64,000 nucleotides of DNA from Flavobacterium urumqiense (lineage in GTDB: Bacteria; Bacteroidota; Bacteroidia; Flavobacteriales; Flavobacteriaceae), in the NCBI RefSeq assembly GCF_900108015.1, contig NZ_FNVP01000001.1, positions 124,001 through 188,000 on the forward strand, given 5' to 3'. How positions within the stretch are numbered: position 1 is the stretch's first letter; each line of letters starts with the position of its first letter. Position numbers and translations under genes: made by a program. Positions 17,885 through 26,263 of this stretch are shown here, piece by piece. Below the pieces are notes generated by a model. That model was not told the origin of the DNA. It did no database searches and worked only from the letters and a program-made list of their open reading frames with translations.

Positions 17885-19477
17885 TTAATATCCAGGGTTT
17901 TGTTGTAATTTACTATTTGAAGACAAAGCTGTCGCAGGAATTGGGAATAAATCTCTGTAAGACTGTGTTGGAGATCCTCCAGCAACATTTCCTTTCCAAG
18001 GCCATAAATAACTACCTCCAGAAAACTTACCAAAACGAATTAAATCCGTTCTTCTATGTCCTTCCCAGTGTAATTCTCTAGCTCTTTCGTCAAGAATAAA
18101 ATTTAAGTTTAAATCCCCTTGAGTTACTGCTGTTCCTTTAGCTCTTGTTCTTAAAGCATTAACATAATCAGTTGCTGTAGTCATACTACCACCTGCACCT
18201 CTTACTGCGCATTCAGCATACATTAAATAAGCATCTGCTAAACGGAACATAGGAAAATCAGCATCAGAGAAGTTACCTCCTTTATCTGAACCTTGTTTAC
18301 CATTCACATCTACATTTCTAAACTTTTGAATTGCATATCCGTCGGTGAAATTACCAACGTTTTTGATTTCTTTAGTTTGTCCGTCAGTATAGAATTGTCC
18401 ACGTGTGTCCGCTGTATTTGAAGAAAACTTATCTACAAATGCTGAAGTAGTTCTAATACCACCCCAACCACCGTTGATTCCGAATGAAGCTGCATTCATA
18501 GTACCACCAACTGGTGCGTGAGTCAAGAAAGTAGTTCCACCATACGTTTGAGTGCGAAGACCATCAAATGCAATAGCAAAAATAAATTCGTTTTGAGCTC
18601 CATTTTTATCATTGTCAGCTAAAAACAATTGATTGTAATTTGTATGCAACTTATAAGCTGAACCCGTAATTTTTGTAATTAAAGGAACTGCTGCTGCATA
18701 ATGATCTGTACCTGTATATACTTTTGCATTCATATACAATTTTGCTTGTAACATCCAAGCTGCAGCTTGATCTACTCTGTAAGCCTCATTTGATTTTGCT
18801 GCTTTTAATAATGGGGTAATCGCTGTTAACTCCTCATCAACAAATTTGTATAATTCTGCTCTTGTAGCATATTCCGGGTAAAAGAATGTACTTGGAGAAT
18901 TTTCAGTTACTAAAGAACCACCACCAAACATATCAATTAAATGCCAATACGTCATCGCTCTCAAGAAACGAGCTTCAGCTCTGTAAATAGCGATTTCTGC
19001 TTTCAAAGTAGCATCTACTCCTCTAGCTGCTAATTTCTCGTCAGTAGTTTGTCTCAAAAACTCATTACAGTTCACGATTTGGAAAGAGTAACGTGCAAAA
19101 ACAGCAGTTACAAAACGGTCCAAAGAAGTCCATGTTTGTGAATGAAGATCTTTTATAGTCCCGTCATTCCAAGCAATAATTGCCTCATCAGTGGTTAATT
19201 CCTGTAATAACCAATATCCTCTCACATATTGACTTTCTCCCTCATCTATTCCAGAGATATCTGCTGTTCCTGAAGGACCTGATTGTCCTGAAGTTGCAAA
19301 TCCAGCATATAATTTGGCAAGATTTTGTTTATACGACTCCGGTGTGCTGAAAAATTGGTCAACCGCAATGGCGTCACCAGCTTCTGGAGATTGGATCAAA
19401 TCATTAGTACATGACGGAAACAAAAATACCATCATTAACAATGAAATACCCAATAATTTTATTTGTGTCTTTTTCAT
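17885..19477 (-). CDS. susD: SusD-like outer-membrane glycan-binding lipoprotein
   Basis: 530 residues. The signal peptide ends in a lipobox (FPSC, lipidated Cys23). The SusD/RagB fold is recognisable: N-terminal DQFFSTPESYKQNLAKLYAGF, TPR-like helices in the middle (EARFLRAMTYWHLIDMFGG), and the C-terminal signature of the family (LDERARELHWEGHRRTDLIRF, then LFPIPATALSSNSKLQQNPGY). It forms the lid over the SusC channel and captures maltooligosaccharides. It lies 17 bp after susC in the same operon. Confidence 0.95.
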   Translation of the reverse strand: MKKTQIKLLGISLLMMVFLFPSCTNDLIQSPEAGDAIAVDQFFSTPESYKQNLAKLYAGFATSGQSGPSGTADISGIDEGESQYVRGYWLLQELTTDEAIIAWNDGTIKDLHSQTWTSLDRFVTAVFARYSFQIVNCNEFLRQTTDEKLAARGVDATLKAEIAIYRAEARFLRAMTYWHLIDMFGGGSLVTENSPSTFFYPEYATRAELYKFVDEELTAITPLLKAAKSNEAYRVDQAAAWMLQAKLYMNAKVYTGTDHYAAAVPLITKITGSAYKLHTNYNQLFLADNDKNGAQNEFIFAIAFDGLRTQTYGGTTFLTHAPVGGTMNAASFGINGGWGGIRTTSAFVDKFSSNTADTRGQFYTDGQTKEIKNVGNFTDGYAIQKFRNVDVNGKQGSDKGGNFSDADFPMFRLADAYLMYAECAVRGAGGSMTTATDYVNALRTRAKGTAVTQGDLNLNFILDERARELHWEGHRRTDLIRFGKFSGGSYLWPWKGNVAGGSPTQSYRDLFPIPATALSSNSKLQQNPGY

Positions 19478-19494
19478 TTTTCTTGTTATTTGTA

Positions 19495-22431
19495 TTAGAA
19501 ATTAACGTTTAAACCTAACGTGAAAGTAATTGGTCTAGGATATAAATTATTATCTATACCATTCGAAATCTCTGGATCTAAACCATTATATTTAGTAATG
19601 AGCAGAACATTTTGCGCTGATAATGTCAATTTAACTAATGAACTTGAATTTGGCTTTTGATTAAAAGTATAACCAACATTTACATTGTCTAACCTTATAA
19701 AAGAAGCGTCTTGGATGTAATAATCAGAATGCAATTGAAAGTCATCTGTTTTAGTAAAACCTGTTTCTAAAAGATTAGCAACACCATTAGATAAATCCGT
19801 TTGTCTTAATAGTACATTGTTATAAGTTCCAAAATTAGAATCTACATTATTGTACATATAATTCCCCCAAGATCCTCTCCAAGTCATACCCATATCAAAG
19901 TTTTTATAGGTTACGCTTGTATTGAAACCGTAGAAAACATCTGCTGCTGGTTTGTGGAAACGGTATTTATCTTGTTCCGTAATGAGTCCATCTTTGTTTC
20001 TGTCAACAAAAACTCCATCAAGTGGTTTCCCGTTTGCTCCATAGGCTTGCTCATATACATAAAATGAATTTGGCGCATACCCCACTTGGTGATTTTGGAT
20101 TTTATTTCCTGTTCCTCCAGCAATATCTCCTTCAGGAATACCCGGAGTATTTGGTTGAGTAGTAGTCAACTTAGTGATTTTAGAATCTTGAAAAGTAACG
20201 TTACCGCCTATTCTCCATTCTAAATTATCCGTACGAACCGGAATAACTTCCGCTAACAATTCAATCCCTTTATTGTCAATGTTTCCAATATTATAATTGT
20301 CTGTATTTGAAAATCCAAAGAAAGAAGGATTATATGTTTCCAGCAATAAATCTTTAGTGGTTCTTTTATAAACGTCAACACTACCTGTAAATCTATTGTT
20401 GAACAATCCATAATCAAGACCAGCATTAACAGTCGTAGTTTGCTCCCACTTCAGGTTACTGTTGTACTTTTGCGGTCTGTAAGTTGTGTAAAAAGTATTA
20501 CCCAGTTGATATTGCGCTGTAGTATTTGAAGCTAAGTACAAAGGAATAGAAGGATAAATCCCAATATTCTGCTGTCCAGTAATACCCCAACCTCCTCTAA
20601 GCTTTAACGTAGAAATACTACTTACATCTTTCAAGAAACTTTCTTCATTCAATTTCCATGCTACTGCAACAGCAGGAAAATTACTCCATCTGTAATCTGG
20701 CGTGAATCTAGAAGTTCCATCACGTCTGTAAGAAGCAGTCAAGATATATTTATCAGCAATAGTGATATTAGTTCTGGCAAAAAAGGATTGCAAGTTAATA
20801 CGAGATGGAGTAAATGACTCTATCGTTGTAACATCATTTTGAAAGTTATAATTAGATTTGTTCTTTGAGTCTTGAAAATCTTGGTACGTATATCCACCAG
20901 TCACATCAATTTGTGTATTAATCGCATCTACTTTCTTGTTGTAGTTCAAATACAAATCCATTACTTTATTCTTTCTGGATTCAATATTCTTGTAGGTATT
21001 ACTATATCCTGAACCCTTAAGTCCGTTCAGATAATCAGCATTAGTTCCACCACTTCCAGTACCAGTTAATTGGTCGTAACCAAAGTTAGCAACCGCTTTC
21101 AATTCTGGCAAGAAATGCATTTTATATTCCGTTTGGATGTTTCCAATGCTTCTGTATGAATTACCAAAATTATTTTGTTGGTTAATCAAAGACAATGGAT
21201 TTCTTCCTGCTAATTGATTAATTTCCGTAGGTGAAGCATACCACTGGAAGTAAGTATCATCGGCATTTCTAACCGATTGGGTAGGATCAAAACTAATCGC
21301 AGCACCAATCGCTCCTCTGTTACTATAATTGCTTTTAATTAAAGAAGTATTGTTGTTTACTTCAATTTTTAAATGTTTGTCCAAGAAATTTCCTGTAACA
21401 CTAACACCAAGAGTACTTCTTTCCATGTTATCTCTTTTTAAGATACCATTCAAGTTAGTATATCCTACAGACGCTCTGTAAACTACATTATCCACACCGC
21501 CGCTTAAAGCAATGTTATGATCTGTACCAATAGCAGTTCTGTAAATTTCATTTTGCCAATTAGTATCCGCAGTGCCAAGTAATTTTATTTGAGCTGGAGT
21601 TCCATTAGCAGTAACAAAATCTTTAAATTGAGTTGAAGACAAAGCATCAACTCTGTTAGTAACTTCAGAAACTTGTAAATTCCCGTTGTAACTTACTTGA
21701 ATTTCACCTGCTTTTCCTTTTTTGGTAGTAATAATAATTACCCCATTAGAAGCGCGAGATCCATAGATAGCAGTCGCGGAAGCATCTTTCAATACCGTAA
21801 TGGACTCAATATTATTTTGATTGATAGTAGATAAAGGATTTTTACCACCTTCTATTCCGCCGTTATTAACCGGAACGCCATCAATAACATATAAAGGATC
21901 ATTTCCTGCAGACAATGAGGAACCACTTCTAATTCTTATTGTCGCACTTTCACCTGGAGAACCACCTCCATTAATGATTTGCAAACCAGCTACTTTACCT
22001 TGAATCATTTGATCCGCAGAATTCACCGGTCCTTTATTAAAATCCTTAGCTGTCAGTACTGTTACTGCGCCCGTTGCATCTTTTTTCTTAACGGTACCGT
22101 AACCTACCTGTATAACGACCTCTTTCAATTGATTTTCATCTTCTATTAAAGAAACCATTACTGATTTTTGAGAATCATAAGTAACTACAGAAGCCTTATA
22201 ACCAATAAAAGAAAATACAATCTTATCGCCTTTCTTTATATTAGACAATTGAAACTTTCCGTCAAAATCTGTAGAAACACCATTTGTAGCGCCTTGTACA
22301 TTTACATTTACTCCCGGAATTGGCTGTCCTGACACTTGATCAAGAACAGTTCCATTTACAGTATTCTGAGCCAGAATACTAAGAGGCAGTAGCAGTAATA
22401 AAAATAACAACTTTTTATAAATTGTTTTCAT
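19495..22431 (-). CDS. susC: SusC-like TonB-dependent receptor
   Basis: 978 residues. Signal peptide 1-21, a carboxypeptidase-D-like regulatory domain at about 23-105 (GTVLDQVSGQPIPGVNVNVQ), a TonB-box region around EVVIQVGYGTVKKKDATG, then the plug (with ASATAIYGSRASNGVIIITT) and a 22-strand barrel ending in Phe (LGLNVNF). Together with SusD it imports oligosaccharides across the outer membrane, powered by TonB. It is the first gene of the leftward operon, and its promoter region carries several candidate operator sites. Substrate assignment to starch or maltodextrin comes from the amylases and the phosphorylase around it. Confidence 0.95.
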   Translation of the reverse strand: MKTIYKKLLFLLLLLPLSILAQNTVNGTVLDQVSGQPIPGVNVNVQGATNGVSTDFDGKFQLSNIKKGDKIVFSFIGYKASVVTYDSQKSVMVSLIEDENQLKEVVIQVGYGTVKKKDATGAVTVLTAKDFNKGPVNSADQMIQGKVAGLQIINGGGSPGESATIRIRSGSSLSAGNDPLYVIDGVPVNNGGIEGGKNPLSTINQNNIESITVLKDASATAIYGSRASNGVIIITTKKGKAGEIQVSYNGNLQVSEVTNRVDALSSTQFKDFVTANGTPAQIKLLGTADTNWQNEIYRTAIGTDHNIALSGGVDNVVYRASVGYTNLNGILKRDNMERSTLGVSVTGNFLDKHLKIEVNNNTSLIKSNYSNRGAIGAAISFDPTQSVRNADDTYFQWYASPTEINQLAGRNPLSLINQQNNFGNSYRSIGNIQTEYKMHFLPELKAVANFGYDQLTGTGSGGTNADYLNGLKGSGYSNTYKNIESRKNKVMDLYLNYNKKVDAINTQIDVTGGYTYQDFQDSKNKSNYNFQNDVTTIESFTPSRINLQSFFARTNITIADKYILTASYRRDGTSRFTPDYRWSNFPAVAVAWKLNEESFLKDVSSISTLKLRGGWGITGQQNIGIYPSIPLYLASNTTAQYQLGNTFYTTYRPQKYNSNLKWEQTTTVNAGLDYGLFNNRFTGSVDVYKRTTKDLLLETYNPSFFGFSNTDNYNIGNIDNKGIELLAEVIPVRTDNLEWRIGGNVTFQDSKITKLTTTQPNTPGIPEGDIAGGTGNKIQNHQVGYAPNSFYVYEQAYGANGKPLDGVFVDRNKDGLITEQDKYRFHKPAADVFYGFNTSVTYKNFDMGMTWRGSWGNYMYNNVDSNFGTYNNVLLRQTDLSNGVANLLETGFTKTDDFQLHSDYYIQDASFIRLDNVNVGYTFNQKPNSSSLVKLTLSAQNVLLITKYNGLDPEISNGIDNNLYPRPITFTLGLNVNF

Positions 22432-22480
22432 ACTTTTTGTTTAAATTAATTTGAAATTTTGTTGTGTTTTTAACTTTTAA

Positions 22481-22528
22481 TTTTACTTCGAATGTTAAAT
22501 TTATGTAAATTTTGTCACGCCCGACAAA
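22481..22528 (-). promoter_or_regulatory. susC promoter with candidate operators
   Basis: On the minus strand, TTG at 22527-22525, a 21-bp spacer, then TAAATTTA at 22503-22496, close to the TAnnTTTG consensus. The TTG lies inside an inverted repeat, TTTGTCACGCCCGACAAA (22511-22528, arms of 6 bp). Just downstream of the -7 box is TTTTACTTCGAA (22481-22492), which also occurs upstream of the permease gene at 23903-23914. Confidence 0.55.
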
Positions 22529-22547
22529 CACTGTTTTTTTTTGGTTT

Positions 22548-22557
22548 ACGAAAACGT
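22548..22557. promoter_or_regulatory. Candidate LacI-type operator ACG-N4-CGT
   Basis: ACGAAAACGT, a short dyad in the divergent susC/regulator region. The same decamer occurs at 41412-41421 upstream of the GH3 gene. No binding data; weak on its own. Confidence 0.3.
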
Positions 22558-22667
22558 GATAGTGTTGAAAACTTTCTTTATTATCTAATTATTTAAGGGA
22601 TAAATTGCCATTAATAAAAACAAATTATATCTTTATTACGAAAATAATTATTATCAATTTTACAATT

Positions 22668-23693
22668 ATGAAAAGGAAGGTAACGCTTAAACAAATTGCT
22701 AAAGAACTTGATGTTTCGATTTCTACGGTTTCAAAATCTTTAAGAAATAGTTTAGAAATTGGAGAAGATACCAGATTAAAAGTGCAAGCTTTTGCCAAAT
22801 TTTACAATTACAAACCCAATAATATTGCCCTGAGTTTAAAGAATCGAAAAACAAAAACTATAGGGATCATCATACCAGAAATTGTTCATCATTTTTTCTC
22901 CACTGTCATTAATGGAATAGAACAGGTTGCAAACGAAAACGGATACAGCGTAATCATATGCCTATCCGACGATTCTTTTGACAAAGAAGTACTTAACATG
23001 GAAATGCTTGCTAATGGAAGTATCGACGGTTTCATTATGTCCCTTTCTAAAGAGACCCAGTTCAAAGGCGATTTTCATCATATTACAGAAGTAATTGACC
23101 AAGGAATGCCTGTTGTAATGTTTGACAGAGTTACCAATGAAATTCTTTGTGATAAAGTTATCATTGACGATAAACTTTCCGCTTATGAAGCAGTTCAAAG
23201 CCTTATTGATAAAGGAAGAAAGAAAATTGCTCTGGTTACCACTGTCGATTACGTTAGTGTCGGTAAACTGCGCACCGATGGGTATATAAAAGCACTATTA
23301 GACAACAACATCCCTTTTGATGAAAATCTAATTATTAAAATCGAAGACGTAGATACTTGCGAAATAATAATCGGAAAACTACTGGAAGACAAAGCTATTG
23401 ATGCCGTTTTTGCCGTTAATGAACTTTTTGCTGTAATCTGTATAAAAACAGCGAACAAAATAGGACTGAATGTCCCAAAAGACTTGGCAGTTATAGCCTT
23501 TACCGATGGAATTATTTCAAAATATTCCACTCCTACCATCACAACCGTAAGTCAAAGCGGTATAAAAATGGGAAACAAAGCCGCAAAAATGTTGATTGAG
23601 CGATTAGAATCCGAACATGAGGACGAAGAGGAAGAGAATTATAAAACAGAAGTAATTGAAACCCATTTAATAGAAAGAGAATCTACTTCTTAG
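22668..23693 (+). CDS. LacI-family transcriptional regulator of the sus/maltose locus
   Basis: 341 residues from ATG 22668 (MKRKVTLKQIAKELDVSIST). The frame extends upstream to 22605, but those 21 residues are AT-rich and precede a standard LacI N-terminus. Helix-turn-helix at residues 4-25, hinge at about 45-60 with YNYKPNNIALSL, then a periplasmic-binding-protein-like sensor domain (TIGIIIPEIVHHFFS, DLAVIAFTDG, TITTVSQ). Divergent from susC and upstream of the permease, pgmB and GH65 genes, so local control by maltose or a maltodextrin is likely. Bacteroides uses SusR instead; LacI-type control is common in Flavobacteria. The direction of control (repressor or activator) is not visible. Confidence 0.88.
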   Translation: MKRKVTLKQIAKELDVSISTVSKSLRNSLEIGEDTRLKVQAFAKFYNYKPNNIALSLKNRKTKTIGIIIPEIVHHFFSTVINGIEQVANENGYSVIICLSDDSFDKEVLNMEMLANGSIDGFIMSLSKETQFKGDFHHITEVIDQGMPVVMFDRVTNEILCDKVIIDDKLSAYEAVQSLIDKGRKKIALVTTVDYVSVGKLRTDGYIKALLDNNIPFDENLIIKIEDVDTCEIIIGKLLEDKAIDAVFAVNELFAVICIKTANKIGLNVPKDLAVIAFTDGIISKYSTPTITTVSQSGIKMGNKAAKMLIERLESEHEDEEEENYKTEVIETHLIERESTS

Positions 23694-23700
23694 AATTTAT

Positions 23701-23751
23701 CAGTTTTCAGTCGCAGTTTCAGTTTTCAGTTGCTTTCTGAAAACTGAAACT
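23701..23751 (+). terminator. Hairpin with a repeated CAGTTTTCAG motif after the LacI gene
   Basis: A perfect 15-bp stem (AGTTTCAGTTTTCAG 23715-23729, CTGAAAACTGAAACT 23737-23751, loop TTGCTTT). CAGTTTTCAG also appears just before it at 23701-23710. Only a weak T/A tail follows, so it may be a repeat-derived hairpin used as a terminator. Confidence 0.6.
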
Positions 23752-23804
23752 AAAATATGTGACTGGTTTTTAAAACAAATAGCAAATATTCTATATGATA
23801 TTCA

Positions 23805-23835
23805 TTACTACAACCTTGTAGTAAGAAATATTTCT
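23805..23835. promoter_or_regulatory. Palindrome cluster upstream of the permease operon
   Basis: TTACTACAACCTTGTAGTAA (23805-23824) has perfect 9-bp arms around CC. It runs directly into a second perfect palindrome, AGAAATATTTCT (23824-23835). It has the shape of a dimeric regulator site. Confidence 0.5.
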
Positions 23836-23902
23836 TTTTATTTGTTTATAATAAATAAAAGTTTGAAATATATTTTTATATTTACCTCATCAAAGCTTTT
23901 AC

Positions 23903-23914
23903 TTTTACTTCGAA
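23903..23914. promoter_or_regulatory. TTTTACTTCGAA motif shared with the susC promoter
   Basis: Identical 12-mer to 22481-22492, with a palindromic core TTCGAA. Located about 60 bp before the permease start. Confidence 0.4.
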
Positions 23915-23929
23915 AATAAGACAAGTTTT

Positions 23930-23975
23930 GATAAGCATAGCGCTTATCGTATTAATTTTTTAAATTACGATAATG
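23930..23975 (+). promoter_or_regulatory. Two mutually exclusive hairpins over the permease start codon
   Basis: Hairpin A pairs GATAAGC (23930-23936) with GCTTATC (23942-23948). Hairpin B pairs TTATCGTA (23944-23951) with TACGATAA (23966-23973), whose last base is the A of the start codon. The shared TTATC means that only one can form at a time. Confidence 0.4.
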
Positions 23976-25502
23976 GAAAAGCGTAAATTAAGTTTCTGGC
24001 AAATTTGGAACATGAGTTTCGGATTTCTGGGAATTCAAATGGGTTTTGCCTTGCAAAACTCTAATGTCAGCAGAATATTTCAAACTTTAGGTGCAAATAT
24101 TGATGACATCCCAATTTTATGGGTTGCTGCTCCTTTGACCGGATTAATTATTCAACCAATTATTGGCTATTTTTCAGATAGAACCTGGACAAAATTAGGA
24201 CGAAGAAAACCTTATTTTTTAGCAGGTGCAATTTTAGCATCGGGAGCCTTATTTATAATGCCTAATTCTCCAGTGCTATGGTTTGCAGCAGGAATGCTTT
24301 GGATCATGGATGCTTCTATCAATGTTTCAATGGAACCATTTCGTGCTTTTGTTGGAGACAACCTCCCAGAAAAGCAACGCACAATGGGATTTGCAATGCA
24401 AAGTTTTTTTATTGGTATTGGTGCTTATTTCGCTTCAAAACTACCTTTGATTTTTACTCATTTAGGAGTTCAAAACACAGCACCCCTTGGAATCATTCCT
24501 GATTCAGTAAAATATTCCTTTTATTTGGGTGGAATTGTATTTATCCTAACGGTACTATGGACCGTTATTACTTCTAAAGAATATTCCCCAGAAGAATTAG
24601 AAGCTTTTGAGAAACACAAAGAAGCAACTTTTATAAAAGAAGAACATTCTGCTGATTGGTTTGCATCTAATGCAAAATCGCATTTAACAAAGGGAATTTC
24701 ATTTCTAATTGTTAGTGTACTATTTTCGTTAGCCATCTTTCAATTTGATTTAAAGAAAGATTTATACGTTTTATCACTTGGGCTTATTGGTTTGGGCGGC
24801 TTGGCAATGTTAATTTCGGGATTAATGCAAAAAACAAATAATACTGAAAATGGATTTGTAACTATTATGAATGATTTTCAGTTTATGCCAAAAATCATGA
24901 AACAATTGGCCTGGGTTCAATTCTTTTCCTGGTTTGCGCTTTTCTCGATGTGGATTTACACCACTCTAGCCGTTACTCAACACATTTACGGCACAACAGA
25001 TACTACTTCTACTGCATACAATACTGGCGCAAATCAAGTAGGTGAAATGTTTGCTAATTACAATTTAATTGCGGCACTTGCTTCTTTTTTACTGCCTTTG
25101 TTAGCCAAATATACCAGTAGAAAATTTACCCATTTTGCGGCATTAGTATGTGGCGGTCTTGGTCTCATATCGATTTATTTTATAAAAGAACCAACCACAT
25201 TTACGATGGAATGGCTTCCAATGATTGGTGTTGGAATTGCTTGGGCAAGTATTTTATCTATACCATACGCCATGCTATCCGGCTCATTGCCAGCTGCCAA
25301 GATGGGATATTACATGGGAGTTTTCAACTTCTTTATCGTAATTCCACAATTAGTTGCCGCATCCATTTTAGGATTTTTAGTCTCTAAATTTTTTAACAGC
25401 GAACCTATATACGCACTTTTAATTGGTGGAGCATCAATGATTCTTGCCGGAATTATTGCACTTACCATTAATGACGAATCAAAAATTATAATAAATGAAT
25501 AA
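23973..25502 (+). CDS. MFS sugar permease, SLC45/maltose-transporter-like
   Basis: 509 residues with about 12 membrane helices. The N-terminus (FWQIWNMSFGFLGIQMGFALQ) and the loop GYFSDRTWTKLGRRKPY (motif A, with the LGRRKPY variant) are typical of the SLC45-like sucrose/maltose branch of the major facilitator superfamily. The segment NVSMEPFRAFVGDNLPEKQR fits the same group. It probably carries maltose or short maltodextrins from periplasm to cytoplasm. Its stop overlaps the pgmB start by 8 bp, so the two are translationally coupled, which supports the pathway: import, phosphorolysis, glucose-phosphate conversion. Confidence 0.88.
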   Translation: MEKRKLSFWQIWNMSFGFLGIQMGFALQNSNVSRIFQTLGANIDDIPILWVAAPLTGLIIQPIIGYFSDRTWTKLGRRKPYFLAGAILASGALFIMPNSPVLWFAAGMLWIMDASINVSMEPFRAFVGDNLPEKQRTMGFAMQSFFIGIGAYFASKLPLIFTHLGVQNTAPLGIIPDSVKYSFYLGGIVFILTVLWTVITSKEYSPEELEAFEKHKEATFIKEEHSADWFASNAKSHLTKGISFLIVSVLFSLAIFQFDLKKDLYVLSLGLIGLGGLAMLISGLMQKTNNTENGFVTIMNDFQFMPKIMKQLAWVQFFSWFALFSMWIYTTLAVTQHIYGTTDTTSTAYNTGANQVGEMFANYNLIAALASFLLPLLAKYTSRKFTHFAALVCGGLGLISIYFIKEPTTFTMEWLPMIGVGIAWASILSIPYAMLSGSLPAAKMGYYMGVFNFFIVIPQLVAASILGFLVSKFFNSEPIYALLIGGASMILAGIIALTINDESKIIINE

Positions 25503-26151
25503 AAAAGCATTCATCTTCGACCTTGACGGAGTTATTGTTGACACCGCCAAATACCATTTTCTGGCTTGGCAAAAAATTGCAAAAGAATTAAATATTGATT
25601 TCACACTCGAACATAACGAACTTTTGAAAGGAGTTAGCCGAGTACGTTCCTTAGACATAATTTTAGAATTAGGCAAAGTAAAAGCTTCGCAGGAAGACAA
25701 AAACAAATGGTTGATTCAAAAAAACGAGGACTATCTAACTTATCTGGTTGACATGGATGAAAGTGAAATTCTTCCCGGTGTTTTTACAATTTTAAAATTT
25801 TTAAAAGAAAAAAACCAACCTGTAGCTTTAGGTTCCGCGAGTAAAAATGCCAGACCTATTCTGGAGAAAACAGGTATCTTAAGTTATTTTGATGCTATTG
25901 TAGATGGAAATGATGTTACCAATGCCAAGCCTGATCCGGAAGTTTTTCTTACAGCGGCTAAACTATTAAACATAAGCCCTGAAAACGCACTAGTTTTTGA
26001 AGATTCAGTGGCCGGTGTACAAGCCGCCAATATTGGAAAAATGACCAGTATAGGAATTGGTGAAGAATCGATTTTGCATGAAGCAAAATACATCTTTAAA
26101 GACTTTATAGCCATAGATACCAATTTCATAGAAGAATTAATTAGAAAATAA
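25495..26151 (+). CDS. pgmB: Beta-phosphoglucomutase
   Basis: Interconverts beta-glucose-1-phosphate and glucose-6-phosphate, the partner reaction of an inverting maltose phosphorylase. HAD-superfamily protein of 218 residues, the normal size. Nucleophile Asp9 and acid/base Asp11 in FDLDGVIVDT, cap-domain residues LKGVSRVRSLDIIL (the substrate-specificity loop of PgmB), GSASKNA (motif II), KPDPEVFL (motif III lysine) and FEDSVAGVQAA (motif IV). Coupled to the permease by an 8-bp overlap and followed by the GH65 gene after 112 bp. Confidence 0.95.
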   Translation: MNKKAFIFDLDGVIVDTAKYHFLAWQKIAKELNIDFTLEHNELLKGVSRVRSLDIILELGKVKASQEDKNKWLIQKNEDYLTYLVDMDESEILPGVFTILKFLKEKNQPVALGSASKNARPILEKTGILSYFDAIVDGNDVTNAKPDPEVFLTAAKLLNISPENALVFEDSVAGVQAANIGKMTSIGIGEESILHEAKYIFKDFIAIDTNFIEELIRK

Positions 26152-26263
26152 AAAGATAGATTAAAAAGAAACAAGAAGCAAGAGGTTAGAAAAACTGCGA
26201 TGAATTTGAACAACTCTAAACTTCTAGACCTTAAACTTTTTAAACTTTAAACAAAAGTAAAGA

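Noticed and set aside
22605..22667. N-terminal extension of the LacI regulator
   Set aside because: LacI proteins begin just before the helix-turn-helix; the extra 21 residues are hydrophobic AT-rich translation of the leader.
26200..26260. TAAACTT repeats before the GH65 gene as a periodic regulatory array
   Set aside because: Spacing is irregular (15 and 9 bp) and the sequence is low-complexity; unlike the TTAAG arrays it has no mirrored partner.
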